Shown in pieces: positions 1-10,400 of a DNA stretch of 64,000 nucleotides (positions are counted from its first letter, which is position 1; the number at the start of each line of letters is the position of its first letter). The position numbers and the translations under genes are program-made. The notes beneath the pieces were generated by a model. The model saw only the letters and a list, made by a program, of their open reading frames with translations. It made no database searches and had not been told where the DNA came from. Source of the DNA: Sarcophilus harrisii. Taxonomy: Eukaryota; Chordata; Mammalia; Dasyuromorphia; Dasyuridae. Where the stretch lies: contig NC_045429.1 of the NCBI RefSeq assembly GCF_902635505.1, positions 430,059,669 to 430,123,668 of the forward strand, in the 5' to 3' direction.

Positions 1-59
1 GGGAAGTGGACTGTTTGGAGCTAAGGATGTTGGTTCACACCTCCATTCTGAAGCCTACT

Positions 60-180
60 ATCAATGCAACTTTGGTCCATTATGTTTCCTTCTCAGTAAA
101 ATGAGAAGTTGGGACTAGTCCTTTGAGGTAACTTCCACATCTTGAATAGGACTCGATGACCTCTAAAATGAGAAGGGGAA
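60..180 (+). repeat. MIR-type SINE fragment
   Basis: The stretch resembles the 3' half of a MIR/CORE-SINE: a run like 'TCTCAGTAAAATGAGAAG' followed by a TTGGGACTAG-type block and 'GATGACCTCTAAAATGAG'. Both pieces match the common 'tctgtaaaatgagaag...gatgacctctaaggt' region. It is old and partial. Confidence 0.4.
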
Positions 181-780
181 GGACAGAGATGGGATTTTGA
201 CAGAGACCCAGGTGGGATGCTCCTGGGAGATTTGAAGCACTTTGATTCCAAGCTCTCTCTACTCTCTCCAGCTTTGATGGGTGGGCTTCCTTTCCTTCCT
301 TCTAGGTCATAGTGCCTCCTTTCACCACATGTCTTCCTCTGTAGGAGACAACCTGAGATGTTAGGGATTGAGGCAGTCCTGTGTTTGAGGGAAAGCCTTC
401 TCTGACCTTGTACTCTTCCAGTCTCTTAGGAAAGGAAGAGAAAAGAAGGCATGAGCAAATGGTCACCCAAAGGAGTGACGCTTAGGGATTGATGGGAAAA
501 GATTCATTTGGAGGTTAACAAAGGGAAAGGATCTTTGGTAGATCAGACCTTTGTGAAGACCAGATGGGAGGAGTTTTATTGGAAAAAAGATGGGTATGGG
601 CAATGTTAGGAAGAGAGCAGAACTCCAAGGACATTGAGCAGACAAATGACAGGCTTGAGGATGCCTGAACTAGGACACCCCACACAATGATCCCTCCTGA
701 AATACCCCATTACATTTGAGCCAGACACTTCTCTCTGTCCCTTACTGAGAAACCTAGGTGATTTAGAATCCCACTTTCTT
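181..780. other. unassigned sequence
   Basis: I recognise no repeat or gene here. Short open frames on the minus strand lack coding character and have no splice context I can support. Confidence 0.45.
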
Positions 781-1037
781 TCATAGCTCAGCTCAAACAC
801 CTCTATTATAAGAAGACTTTCCTCATGTCCTCAGCTTCTAGTATCTTCACTGAGCTCACCATTGCCTCAAAATAATATGTATGTATGTGTAGACACATGC
901 ATGTATACATATACTCACCCACATAGTTTTCACCCATGGGGCAGGAGCTATTTATTTTTGACTTGGTTTCCCCAAAATCTATCATGGTTCCTGGTATATC
1001 ATGGGTGTTTAATAAATTCTCTTTCATTGATTGATTG
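781..1037 (+). repeat. L2 LINE 3' end
   Basis: Sense-strand L2 3' end. It opens with 'CTCAGCTCAAACACCTC' (the lipid-like 'ctcagctcaaatgccacctcc' block) and ends with 'GGTGTTTAATAAATTCTC' and an ATTGATTGATTGA tail, the usual L2 terminus. The middle is degraded and holds TATG-rich sequence. Confidence 0.7.
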
Positions 1038-1917
1038 AATCTAGGCCAGTGCTACTCACTTCCCCGAGGGGAAGGGCCAATGAGGTATACTCTTCCTTTC
1101 TTCCTTGGCCCCTGGGCATGTGTTTCATCACTTTTTTCTCTTCTCTTATAACCTGAGCAAAAGGCGTGTTGAAGTCACCATGTCTCTGCCAGCAGGGAGG
1201 CATGAAGAGGGCAAAATGTCACTGTAATAGACCGAATATCCCCTTTTCCCCTTCCCCTCCACTGCCTGCCTACCTGTCTTTTTGTCTGCTAGTCCCCCAT
1301 CTGCAATAAATTCCCTTGGATACTTTTTTCCCCCACTGTTTGCTAATTGTTTATTATTTACCCTCCCATCTCAGAGTAGAGAGACAGGATCACCTTGGTA
1401 TATCTCTTCCCTTATCTCAGAGACAGAAGGCCTAGGGGTGGTGGTGAGGATGGAGCTTCCGGGTTCTATGGCAGGAGGTTTTCAGAGCCTTGGGCACGTG
1501 GGCAATGGGGGGTGAGTAATAAAAAGGGATCAGAATGTTGCCTCTAACATGACTCCCTAGCCCCCAACCCTCACTCATTCCCAGTAGGGCTGTGTTGGCT
1601 GAGGAATCATTAGATGCTACTGCCAGGGCTGGTGTCTCCCAGAGATCATTGGAACAATGTGCCCGATCAGTATTGGAATGGTTGTATTTCCCTGGCCAGA
1701 GGGATAAGAACTTGTCATTTCTTAGAGTGTCCGACTACTATGCTCATTATCTATGGCCAGGGACCCATCTTTCCTGGGAAAGATGTAAAGGAGGAGGATG
1801 GCCCAGAGAAACTGGGGAATTTATCTGGGATTATATTGATGATTAGGGGCAAAAATGATTCATCCATAGCACGTTGAGGTTTTTAAAGGGATATACACAT
1901 ATTCACATCCATACATA

Positions 1918-1920
<3 letters not shown>
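1038..1920. other. unassigned sequence
   Basis: No family recognised. Two overlapping open frames of 84 and 87 codons (1592-1877) resemble no protein I know, and I treat them as chance. Confidence 0.4.

Positions 1921-1948
<28 letters not shown>
1921..1948. repeat. (CA)14 microsatellite
   Basis: Perfect CA dinucleotide run of 28 bases, flanked by imperfect ATACAT sequence. Confidence 0.95.
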
Positions 1949-1954
<6 letters not shown>

Positions 1955-1959
1955 GAGAC

Positions 1960-2102
1960 AGACGGGGACAACTAGGCAGTGTAGTAGATTGAGTTCCAAG
2001 CCTACAGTCAAAAAGTCTCATCTTTTTGAGTTTCAATCTAGCCTCAGATATTTACTAGTTATGTGACTCTGGAAAAATTACTAAACCCTTTTTGCTTCAG
2101 TT
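1960..2102 (+). repeat. tRNA-derived SINE, 5' part
   Basis: Begins near 'GGACAACTAGGCAGTG' (the GGCAGCTAGGTGGCAC-type head) and continues through 'TCATCTTTTTGAGTTTC' and 'TAGTTATGTGACTCTGG'. The duplicated TCATC/TTGAG block is typical of the RTE-tailed marsupial SINE. The 3' end runs into a TG repeat, so the tail is missing. Confidence 0.7.
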
Positions 2103-2132
2103 GGTGTGTGTGTGTGTGTGTGTGTGTGTGTG
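2103..2132. repeat. (TG)n microsatellite
   Basis: Perfect TG run of about 15 units at the broken 3' edge of the preceding SINE, followed by GCATGCATG. Confidence 0.9.
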
Positions 2133-2199
2133 CATGCATGTAATGTTTACAAAGCATCATTTTAAATATATTTCATAAAGGCTCTAAAAGCAATATAGT

Positions 2200-2345
2200 G
2201 CTTCTGATACATTGTGACTTAATGACCTTGGGTGAGCAACCTAAGCTCTCAATGCTCTAGGCAATTCCCTAAGACTATCTGCTTGCACTGATATATTAGA
2301 AGTCTTCTCAACTGAGAGTTCTCCATGCCAATAAAATCACAAATC
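2200..2345 (+). repeat. SINE with 'CAATRAAATCACAR' tail
   Basis: Contains 'GACCTTGGGTGAGCAACC', 'CTCTAGGCAATTCCCTAAG' and the closing 'CCAATAAAATCACAAATCC'. That order matches a marsupial SINE of which other copies lie at 20305-20475, 40085-40240 and 50111-50335 in this window. Confidence 0.6.
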
Positions 2346-2349
2346 CATT

Positions 2350-2476
2350 CCCTAATCCTATCCTTTTATACATTATCAGATTTATTCAACAACCTGGGAG
2401 ATAGGTGCTATATACCTATTTTTCAAATGAGAAAACTTGAATTCACAGTAATTTGTGTCTTGTCCAGTGTCTTATT
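2350..2476 (-). repeat. MIR fragment
   Basis: Antisense MIR-type core. The 'CCTGGGAGATAGGTGCTAT' block precedes 'TTTTTCAAATGAGAAAACTTG', corresponding to 'gaggtaggtgctat...ttttacagatgaggaaactg'. Confidence 0.55.
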
Positions 2477-2489
2477 ATTATTGTTGCTG

Positions 2490-2755
2490 CTACTTGTATT
2501 AGATGTTGAGTTGTTTTTCAGCCATGTCTGTCTCTTCATGATCCCATTTGGGGTTTTCTTGGCAAAGATACTGGAATGGTTTGCCATTTTCTTCTCGTGC
2601 TCATTTAACAGATGAGGGAATTGAGGCAAATGGAGTTAAGATTTGCCCAGGCTCACATACCTAGTAAGTATCAGAGGTTGGATTTGAACTCAGGAAAGTA
2701 AGTCTTCCTGACTCCAGTCCCAGTACTCTATCCACTATACCTCCTAGCTTACTAC
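2490..2755 (-). repeat. RTE-tailed tRNA SINE
   Basis: Nearly complete antisense copy. It runs from the RTE-like tail ('CATGATCCCATTTGGGGTTT', 'TTGGCAAAGATACTGGAATG') through 'ACAGATGAGGGAATTGAGG' and 'TTGAACTCAGGAAAGTAAG' to the head 'CCACTATACCTCCTAGC'. The tail resembles BovB/RTE LINE 3' ends, so the family was probably moved by an RTE enzyme. This is inference from resemblance. Confidence 0.8.
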
Positions 2756-2836
2756 TACTACCACCACCACCACACACCACCACCACTACCACCACACACC
2801 ACCACCACCACCACCACACACCACCACCACCATCAT
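2745..2836. repeat. (CCA)n / (CACACCA)n microsatellite
   Basis: Compound ACC/CAC repeat with three CACA interruptions, directly abutting the SINE head at 2755. Confidence 0.9.
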
Positions 2837-2837
2837 T

Positions 2838-3085
2838 AATTTATATAGTGGCTAAAGTTCTTCAAAGCATTTTACAAGTAGCATCTCATTTTTTCACATA
2901 ACAATTCTGGGAAATAAGTGCTATTTTCAACTCCATTTTACAAATGAGGAAACTGAGGCTGAGAGAAATTAAGTGACTTGTTCAAAATCACAAGCTGAGG
3001 TAGAATTCTGAATCTGGGTCTTCCAGATTCCAAGTTCATCACTCTATTCACTTTGAGATACTATGCTTCTCTAAGTTATTGGATA
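2838..3085 (-). repeat. CORE-SINE, near full length
   Basis: Antisense order is 'TTCTTCAAAGCATTTTACAAG', 'TAGCATCTCAT', 'CATTTTACAAATGAGGAAACTGAG', 'AAGTGACTTG', then 'ATCTGGGTCTTCCAGATTCC' and 'ATCACTCTATTCAC'. This matches the MIR-like CORE-SINE of marsupials. Confidence 0.75.
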
Positions 3086-3139
3086 AGGTGACTTCTCAAG
3101 CTTGATTCCCTCTTCTATGGTTCTATTTCCTGATGCCTA

Positions 3140-3302
3140 ATATTGTTTATGTAGAAGAGCAAGGGATCTCAGAGGCCATTTAGGCTGTTCCCTTCTTTTT
3201 ATAGATGAGGAAATTGAGTGCCAGGGAGGTTAAGTTGCTACCTATATGACTTGCCCAAAGTCACACAGGTAGCTAGTGTCAGAGGAAGGATTTAAACTTT
3301 GA
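3140..3302 (-). repeat. MIR-type SINE
   Basis: Antisense copy with 'GGGATCTCAGAGGCCATTTAG', 'TATAGATGAGGAAATTGAG', 'GACTTGCCCAAAGTCACAC' and 'GTGTCAGAGGAAGGATTT'. It is the 'gggacctcagaggtcatctag' type. Confidence 0.7.
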
Positions 3303-3535
3303 TCAATTGGCTGAAATCCAGGATAATAATCCTAATAATGATCTTTGCTCAATGATATTAGCAACATAGAGGCTGCCTATCTAACCAACTCTCCCCATTC
3401 TCACTATCATTTCTTGCCCTCCTTTTCCTTCTCTTCTCCAAAGTATACATGTTCATACTATTAATAACAAACATTTCCCCTTCTTTTTATTGCCACTATG
3501 AAATTAGTCTTCATGACATTTTTGGGAAAGTGGTG
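3303..3535. other. unassigned sequence
   Basis: No repeat or gene recognised. Confidence 0.4.
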
Positions 3536-3975
3536 AAAGTTCACCTTGTTTCCCTGAAGGAAACAAGATAGTAAAGAATTTGACCTATAATTTTACTGCA
3601 AGATTCTTTTTGTTACATCTGTAAGTCAAGAATTATTCTCCTGCAGAAGTGAGATAAAACTAACCCAAAGGGACTGGATCCATTCCCAGAAGGTCAAAAC
3701 ATGGGATAGAGATGGACCAATGAACTTGGTCCCCTGCTATAGGTAACTTCCTGAACACGGTTCTTTTCTCAGACTATAGGTCATGTGCTCCATTGTCTTC
3801 TGAGAATTTCCAGCCCTGAACAAAATGGACTTGGATGACTCTGGAAAAGAGAATAAGATTGGACTTTGTGCAATTCTGCCTCATTTAAGTGCAATTCATG
3901 CACAAGTCAAGAAATCACCTCATGATATTTTGGGTCCTCTTCAAAAATGAAGGATGAACAACAACAATACTGAAT
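3536..3975 (+). repeat. RTE-like element 3' end
   Basis: The final part reads 'GACTTTGTGCAATTCTGCC', 'TGCACAAGTCAAGAAATCACC', 'GGTCCTCTTCAAAAATGAAG' and ends in an AACAACAAC tail. This ending is a familiar marsupial RTE/RTE-SINE terminus, with CAA repeats replacing a poly(A) tail. The 5' limit is uncertain. Confidence 0.6.
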
Positions 3976-4017
3976 AAAGTGAAAGGAAAAGTATACTAGG
4001 CATACATCCTAAATACT

Positions 4018-4100
4018 ACAAAATCATAAAATCTTAGTGTGTAACTATCCTTAGAGACCATCTAGTCCAATCTGAACCTGAGCAAGAATCATAGCTACAG
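4018..4100 (-). repeat. MIR-type SINE fragment
   Basis: Contains 'AAATCATAAAATCTTAGTG' and 'AGAGACCATCTAGTCCAATC', the 'aatcatagaatcttagag...catctagtccaa' block. Confidence 0.6.
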
Positions 4101-4790
4101 TTCCCCCAACTTTCCCTGGGGCCCCCTTGCCTACCCTCCATCTCACATCTTTTTCAATCTATAATGACTCTCCTCCCCTCCTTAGCCTTGAATTAATGGA
4201 ATATTCTTTTCTTAGGCTCATAAATAATTAGAACTTCCACTGAGATGGATAGAGAAGGTAAGGAGTTAAAGAAATCTGCTTGATTTTTTCATTCTAGAAC
4301 ACAGCCAGATGAAAAATGATTAGAAAATTCATAATATTAAGGGAGAAATTATCAGCTTCAGATGTCTGACATTCTGGAGATGCTGTGGGTTAGGGGATGG
4401 AATAAACAGTAGCATGGAAGCCACTTTGGTACAAGCAGCGAGAAGCTAGAAATATCTTCTCTCTTTTCCTGGGACTGGTTAACACTAGGTTCCCTTTATA
4501 GTAATTAAAACCAAGACATTGATTGAAGAATACAGGTGATAACCTCCTTTCTTTTCTCTATGGTTTAGTCATAAGGGGAGGATTGTCAGATGATAGGCAG
4601 CAAGGGATAAAGAGTGGGTGAAAGCTTAAATAGGCACATTTTCAAAATGAATGGTGAGGTGTCTTGTCAATATCTTTCATTCAATCTCAGGCTCAGGTGT
4701 AAATAGCATTATATGTATCCATTTACGTGAATTTTTCAATAGAAAATGGTCAGGATGCCTGATTTGTTGTATAAAGGAGACAGGAGGACG
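4101..4790. other. unassigned sequence
   Basis: No repeat family or gene recognised. An open frame at 4651-4833 has no protein-like features. Confidence 0.4.
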
Positions 4791-4893
4791 TGTAGGAAAA
4801 CTAGAGAAAGAAAAAGAACAGAAAAATAAATAAAGAAAGAGGGAAAGAAATAAAAAGGAAGGGATAAAAAAGAAAGAGGAAGAGAAAGTTTGA
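4791..4893. repeat. purine-rich low-complexity tract
   Basis: GAAA/GGAA-rich run on the plus strand. The F/L-rich frame opposite it (4801-4983, minus) is an artefact of this composition. Confidence 0.8.
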
Positions 4894-5010
4894 AAAAATA
4901 AATTGCATGCTGGATCTGATGTCAGAAAAACCTTGATTCAAGTCTTTCTTCTGACATATATTAACTGTGATCCTAGAGCTCATTATCTAGCTCTGGGCTA
5001 GTGTGAACTT
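4894..5010 (+). repeat. MIR-type SINE fragment
   Basis: Contains 'GATGTCAGAAAAACCTTGATTC' shortened to the 'tcaggaagacctgagttcaa' core, then 'ACATATATTAACTGTGATCC'. Diverged sense copy. Confidence 0.45.
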
Positions 5011-5198
5011 TGTGGAATTGTATTTAGATATGTTTATTTTATTTGATGTTTATTAAATTCAAATATTTTATAAAAGACCCAATTGCTAAAGACTTAACTA
5101 TGATCAAGGCAAAAACCAATTGATGATCCCAGAATCTGATAATGAAGAATGCTGCTCTTTCAGAGAGATGATGGGCTATAGGGACAGAATGAGAAATA

Positions 5199-5355
5199 CA
5201 TTGGAAATTAGAGATGGTTCAGCCATCAACCAGGAATAGTAGGGACATAGATGTGTTACTGAGCTAGAGAGCTAGAATGTAAATATTGTGGTTGATGATT
5301 TAATGCCAGGCTTAGGCAGATGTTTGTTGCTGCAAAGTGAAGTTCTATGTCATTG
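5199..5355 (+). repeat. unclassified direct repeat, copy 1
   Basis: About 155 bases that recur in the same orientation at 6642-6796 with about 19 differences (counted by eye, one single-base gap). Similarity stops sharply on both sides. Family unknown; it could be an LTR or MITE fragment, or half of a local duplication. Confidence 0.75.
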
Positions 5356-5453
5356 TTTTGTGTGAATTATATTATTTATTTGTTGCAAGAGAAGGCTTCC
5401 CTTTCTCTCTTTCTGTCTTTCTCCCTCCCACCCCTATGCAACCCTCCCTCTTA

Positions 5454-5666
5454 TCTCCTTTCTCCTTCTCTTCCTCCCCTTCTTTCCCCTTCCTTCCTCT
5501 TTCCTCTTTCTCTTCTTCTTCTTCTTCTTCTTCTTCTTCTTCTTCTTCTTCTTCTTCTTCTTCTTCTTCTTCTTCTTCTTCTTCTTCTTCTTCTTCTTCC
5601 TCCTTTTTCTTCTCTTCCTTCTTCTCTTCCTCCTTCTCCTCCTCCTCCTCCTTCTTTTTTCTCTCT
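5454..5666. repeat. polypyrimidine tract with (CTT)29
   Basis: A 213-base run with no purine on the plus strand. At its centre, 5512-5598 is 29 uninterrupted CTT units (GAA on the minus strand), flanked by CCT/CTT-rich sequence. The serine, leucine and arginine homopolymer frames here (5337-5765) are artefacts of this repeat. Confidence 0.97.
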
Positions 5667-6061
5667 ATCTCTCCTCACCTCATCCATCTCCCTCCCTTTT
5701 CCTCTCCCCCCTTTTCTTTTGTTTTCTTTGCAGAGTTATTAAAAGCAGAAGAAAACAAAAAATAAAAGAGCGTTGAATTTAACAAAATAAACAGAAGTGA
5801 GCAGAAGGAAGTCCAGAAGAGACCACAAACAAGCAATGAAGTGTTAGAACTACCACTTTAAATTTTAAATATGCAAAAAGGAAGCAGTACATAGTGGGGA
5901 AAAAAGCCTGCATATGACAGAATATCAGTTTCATAAACCCCCTCCTTGTTTTTTGTTTTTTTTTTGCAAACCGAAATGGTGATTCTCACTTATATTTGTT
6001 TTTAAGTTCATAATAACAAGACAATTAAAAATCATTAAGCAAAATGTTTCTATTTTGTTCC
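5667..6061. other. unassigned A/T-rich sequence
   Basis: No repeat family recognised apart from short A and T runs. Confidence 0.4.
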
Positions 6062-6240
6062 AGAGACAGTAGGGAACAATTGAAGTTTCAAGAGCAAGAG
6101 AGTGTCATATTCTGACTTTCACATTAGGAATATCAATTTGTCTGCAATATGTGAAATGGATTGGAGCAGCTAGACCAAAGAAGATGAATAAGAAAGACAA
6201 TTGCATGGTCTGGGAGAGTGGTAATGAGGGCCAACACTAG
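6062..6240 (-). repeat. L2 LINE internal 3' region
   Basis: Antisense L2. 'GAACAATTGAAGTTTCAAG' is followed by 'GAGTGTCATATTCTGAC', 'AGGAATATCAATTTG' and 'GGATTGGAGCAG'. This is the 'ccactggagtttattgag...gtgacatggtcagac' order of antisense L2. Confidence 0.6.
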
Positions 6241-6641
6241 GTTGTTTATGATGTAAGTAGAGAGCAGGGGAAAGTCAAAAGAGATATAATACAGACAGAA
6301 CTGAAGAAATTTTGCAAATGACTAGATAAGTTTTGAGAAGCTTTCTCTTGCAGGAAAAGGGATGGGTCTCCAGTGCCAGTTTTGTAACTTTCACTAAGCC
6401 TATAGCATATTATGAGTGGGTTATGATATACCCAGCCCACAGTCATCAAATCCACATCCAAACTTTGGGGTAGCTTGACCTAGCCAGAAATACATGAGAT
6501 GTCCTTAAGTATGCATATAGGTAGGATGTGGTTTCCTGGTTGCTTTCTTGTGATAGATCTATGCTTCAGGCTGGGACTATCTTTAGGGGTGAGGCTTAAT
6601 TGGAGTGAGTTGAGTGAACTCTAGAACTTGCTCTGAATCTG

Positions 6642-6796
6642 CATTGGAAATTAGAGATTTTCAGACATCAGCCAGGAATAGTAGGGGCATAGATGTGTTA
6701 CTGAGCTGGAGAGCTAGAATGTAGATTCTGTGGTTGATTACTTAGAGTCAAGCTTAGGCAGATGTTTGGTGTTGCAAACTGAAGCTCTATGTCATG
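6642..6796 (+). repeat. unclassified direct repeat, copy 2
   Basis: Second copy of the 5199-5355 sequence, offset 1443 bases. Shared blocks include 'CATTGGAAATTAGAGA', 'CATAGATGTGTTACTGAGCT' and 'CTTAGGCAGATGTTTG'. Confidence 0.75.
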
Positions 6797-6858
6797 CTTA
6801 TTTGAGCCAAGAATGGGTGAAGCTCTATGTCATGCTTATTTGAGCCAAGAATGGGTGA
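6783..6858 (+). repeat. 38-bp tandem duplication
   Basis: Two identical head-to-tail 38-base units (6783-6820 and 6821-6858), beginning AGCTCTATGTCATGC and ending AAGAATGGGTGA. Identity suggests a recent event or an assembly artefact. It starts inside the end of the 6642-6796 repeat. Confidence 0.95.
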
Positions 6859-8419
6859 GATCAGGTCATGGAACACATCAGAGTGGAACAGAGTTCCGTA
6901 ATTCTCCTCCAAGATGAAGTCTCACAGATAGTCAGGAATGAAGTCTAGAAAATAAGAGGAACAACAAGGGATGAAGAGAGAGAGAGAGACAGGGAGAAAG
7001 AAGGAACCAATATTTTTTGTAAGAATGAATTGAACTGACATAGAGTATATGTAAAGTATGATTTTTTTTTTTAGCAAGAAGTATGGAGTTTTTCAGGAAG
7101 CTTTATTTGAGGATGTCTTGACTCTACAGGGACCTGGGGAATTCCTTAGGATGATCAGAGCATTAAAGCCCTGTCTCCCTGTATTCTAGATTTAAGGATA
7201 GCAACTATCTCAGGTCACATGATCACAGAAGCCCCAGACATCTCACCTGAATCAATTAACAGAATAAACTAAGTGTTAAGAAATTTTTCCTACAACCTGA
7301 CTACAATGTGTGAATAATCCCTTATTCAATTTAAAGGGATCATAGAGTTTTGACTATTGGCTGAAGACACATGATACCAAACAGGAAACACCTGGCAACA
7401 GGTTTAGTCACATTTCTGGGAGTACAAATACAGTGAACAATGAACTAATCCAGTTCAATAGTGGAAGACCACAAGTTTGTGAGCAGAGGATTCCCAATTC
7501 AGAATTAGACAATTCCTAAGAGGAAATTATTCTTGGAAGAGAGTTTCTATCTCTTCTACCTCACTTCCACCAACTGGTGGAATAATGTATTATGCAATTG
7601 AATATACTGGACAACAGCAGACATTTCATCACACATCCACCTAGGACTGGGGTGATATACAGAGGCCAAAGTGATGTGCAAAGTCACTGCAGGGGAGTTG
7701 CATTTTCTAGGAGCATTTTCTAGAGCTTTTACACTAGAGAAGAATGTGGTCCATAGATTAAAAAATAAAAAGGAATTCCAAGCCACAAATTACGAGGAGT
7801 TGAGTTACCCTTATGTCAGATATACATCCCAAATGTGTATCTCATTATCATTGCTATAAACTTGAGTTTATTCTTCCCATGGACCTGGGTGTATTTGTTG
7901 GAGAATGTGTCCCAAGCTTTTGTGGGTACTATTTCACTATTACAATACAACTATTTTACTACTTACAAATATTCTTTATAATATACAACTACTTACTATA
8001 ACAGCATAGTAAATACCTTTGTGAAAAAAAATTAGTAAGTTGCATGATTTTTGATAGGAAACACTCTAAAGGGGGCTTATGAGTGACAGTACTAGTACCT
8101 CATCCCCACATGATTATTTCTTGAACCCACTATCTGGAAAATCCAAACCACAAATGGAGTATGAGTTGGGAGAGTGATCCAGAGAACTTGTTACTCAGGA
8201 ATTCTTTAAGTTGGAAAAAAGAAATAGTGCTCTATGGTCTCAACAAAGAAGGACCTCTGTTGGAGCAAGAGTATGCAAGATATTTCCTAAGTCCTGGAGC
8301 CTTGATGCCTTTCTTCCTGATCATATGCCAGTCTTGCAGATGGGATGAGTCTTGTTTACTCTCTGCCTTCTCCCCCAAGTCCAGCCTCCCTTCAAACTTC
8401 CTTACTTCTCCTTAAGCTA
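6859..8419. other. unassigned sequence
   Basis: About 1.5 kb in which I recognise no gene or repeat family beyond short GA and T runs. Open frames (for example 7556-7786 and 8161-8415) show no known protein. Confidence 0.4.
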
Positions 8420-8962
8420 CCATCATCCTCCCAGTCAAAAAGATATAAAGCTTTGGACATATTCTTGAATCTTCATTCTCAATCACTTTTAATATCCAAT
8501 CCATTGCCAAATCTTATATTTTGTGCATGTCTACTCTTCATTTACAAAGCCACCACCCTCGTTACCTCATACCTGGAGTATTGCCACAGCCTCTTAACTG
8601 AATTTCTGATTTTAAGTACCCCCCCTTCCTTAATCCATCTTCCACACAGATGCCAAAATAATCTTACAAAAAATCATGACCATATGATTCTTGAACTTGA
8701 AAACTTTTAGTGGTTCTCTCTTGGATTACAGATTGAATTGAATTAGATGACCTTTGAGTACTTTTCCCTTTATATTACAGATGAGGAAACTGAGGCCCTC
8801 GAAAGATAAAAATGGTAAGTAAGAAAGATTAGGTTCAGGTTTGGATTGAATCATTCCAGAGGTGATATTTCCTTGTCACTGATTCCCATATTGACTCTAA
8901 AAAAATACAAACTTCTCAACTTGGCATTTAAAGTCTTCTACAATCTAGCCATAACCTTTTTT
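8420..8962 (+). repeat. L2 LINE 3' region, interrupted
   Basis: Sense L2: 'CCATCATCCTCCCAGTC', 'CCAATCCATTGCCAAATC', 'TACCTCATACCTGGAGTATTG', 'CAGCCTCTTAACTGAATTTC', then after an interruption 'TACAAACTTCTCAACTTGGC' and 'AAGTCTTCTACAATCTAGCC'. The order matches L2. A MIR-type SINE lies between the two halves. The 121-codon frame at 8345-8710 is this relic. Confidence 0.75.
8735..8870 (-). repeat. MIR-type SINE inside L2
   Basis: Antisense core 'TATTACAGATGAGGAAACTG' flanked by diverged sequence. It interrupts the L2 at 8420-8962, whose two halves are otherwise collinear. Confidence 0.6.
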
Positions 8963-9119
8963 TGAGGAAGGGGGGAGGATGTGGTACAAGGATGGGTTGG
9001 GGGATAACAAGGGACAATAAGACACATTATTATTTTTCATATACTCTTTGATCTGACCAAAATAGACTTTTCACTTCTGATCCCCTTGCTTATTTTTTGT
9101 ATTCTTCCTCTTTTTCAAC

Positions 9120-9255
9120 TGTGTTTATCCTTCATTTTTTGAGTCAAATAGGGTTAAAGAACTTGCCTAAGGTCACAAAGCTAGTAAGTGTTTGAGGTTG
9201 AATTTGAGTTCAGGTTCCTTTGATTCCAAGGCCAATACTCTATCCCCTACCCTTC
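9120..9255 (-). repeat. MIR/CORE-type SINE
   Basis: Antisense: 'GAACTTGCCTAAGGTCACAAAG', 'CTAGTAAGTGTTTGAGG', 'GAGTTCAGGTTCC', 'CCAATACTCTATCCC'. Confidence 0.7.
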
Positions 9256-9439
9256 AGTTGTATTTATCTTTTATTCACATGGAAAGGAGATGCTTTCTAT
9301 GGGAGAATAAATGGCTCAGCCCAAAATGGGGGGGGGGAGTTGATAAGAATGTTAGTTGGTGTAAAGCACAGAGTCTTAATTTTCTTTGTGTCATGAATCC
9401 AGGAGTGTGCTTTCTAGGGAAAATTTATGTATAGCACAC

Positions 9440-9640
9440 TTTTAAGTTTAATACACATTATTAACATTTTCTCCATCACTTTCTTTAATCTAGACAACAA
9501 AATAATAAGTCAATTTCTGGTTTGGAGTGTTTGTCAGCTTTCGAGGTGTGAATGCTCACACTGAAAATTTAACATTCATATCTACCCAGCTTGTACAAGC
9601 TGGCTCCATCACACCCTTGTATAGATTCTTTGGCAGAGTG
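9440..9640 (+). repeat. unclassified interspersed repeat, copy A
   Basis: Shares a diverged but collinear series of blocks with 33660-33960: a 'CATTATTAACATTTTCTCC' region, then 'GTGAATGCTCACACTGAAAA', then a 'GGCTCCATCACACCCTTGTA' region. I cannot name the family. Confidence 0.6.
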
Positions 9641-10235
9641 GTACAATTTTTGTTGCCTTTATTCATAGAAGGAAGTGCTAAATTTCAGTTAGAGAATAGT
9701 GAAAATAAAGGTGTATTTTTTTACCATCAAAATTCATTGATCTCTTGAAATTTATGCATGGCCTCTTGAACTTGAGAATAAGAACCGTGGTAAGCATCTA
9801 GAATTGGTACCAGGTGTCAGGAAGATCAGTCTTTTTAAAATTTGCCTTGTGTGGTCTTTGATTCTTTGCTTCATTTAAACTCTAATTCATGATCTCTGGA
9901 TCTCCCCAAGGACAACTATGAATAAGGCTCTTATGATTTCCACTGGATGGCTCCTCTTTAAAGAGCTAAGCAAGAATCTAGACTCGGATGCTATGTATTC
10001 CTCCTTTTATATGAAAATAGCAGCAGCAGTCCTATCCATTGTGGAAATGTGACCATCACTGATTCTTGACCATGGCCAGACTATACATGAATCTGGAAGT
10101 GTAGTGGAAGCAAAACAGATTATCCTGGTGGTGGGAAGCATAGTGTCTATGCTATTATTATAAGGCGCTAATTTCTTCTATATCTTTGGCCATCCATCTC
10201 CATTACCACAATTGGAGATAATCAGTGGGGCAGGA
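9641..10235. other. unassigned sequence
   Basis: No gene or repeat recognised. Confidence 0.4.
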
Positions 10236-10400
10236 GCCAATAAATCCAACCCAATAAACATTTACTACATACTTACAATGTGTCAGGCACTGCACTAAGC
10301 ATTTGGGAGTGCAATTAAAAAAAAAAAAAAGAAAATCTGTCCCTGTCCTCAGTGAGTTTATAATCTAAAGGAACATGACACAAATGGTAACAGGAAAGTG
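10236..10400 (-). repeat. L2 LINE 3' end
   Basis: Antisense L2 terminus: 'CAATAAACATTTACTACATAC', 'GTGTCAGGCACTGCACTAAG', then an A-run and 'CTGTCCTCAGTGAGTTTATA'. Confidence 0.8.

Noticed and set aside
5337-5765. 142-codon serine-rich and 131-codon leucine-rich open frames, and an arginine-rich minus-strand frame
   Set aside because: All are translations of the CTT/GAA microsatellite and its polypyrimidine flanks. They have no start context, domain or conserved codon pattern.
8345-8710. 121-codon plus-strand frame
   Set aside because: The sequence is the L2 3' untranslated region in sense orientation.
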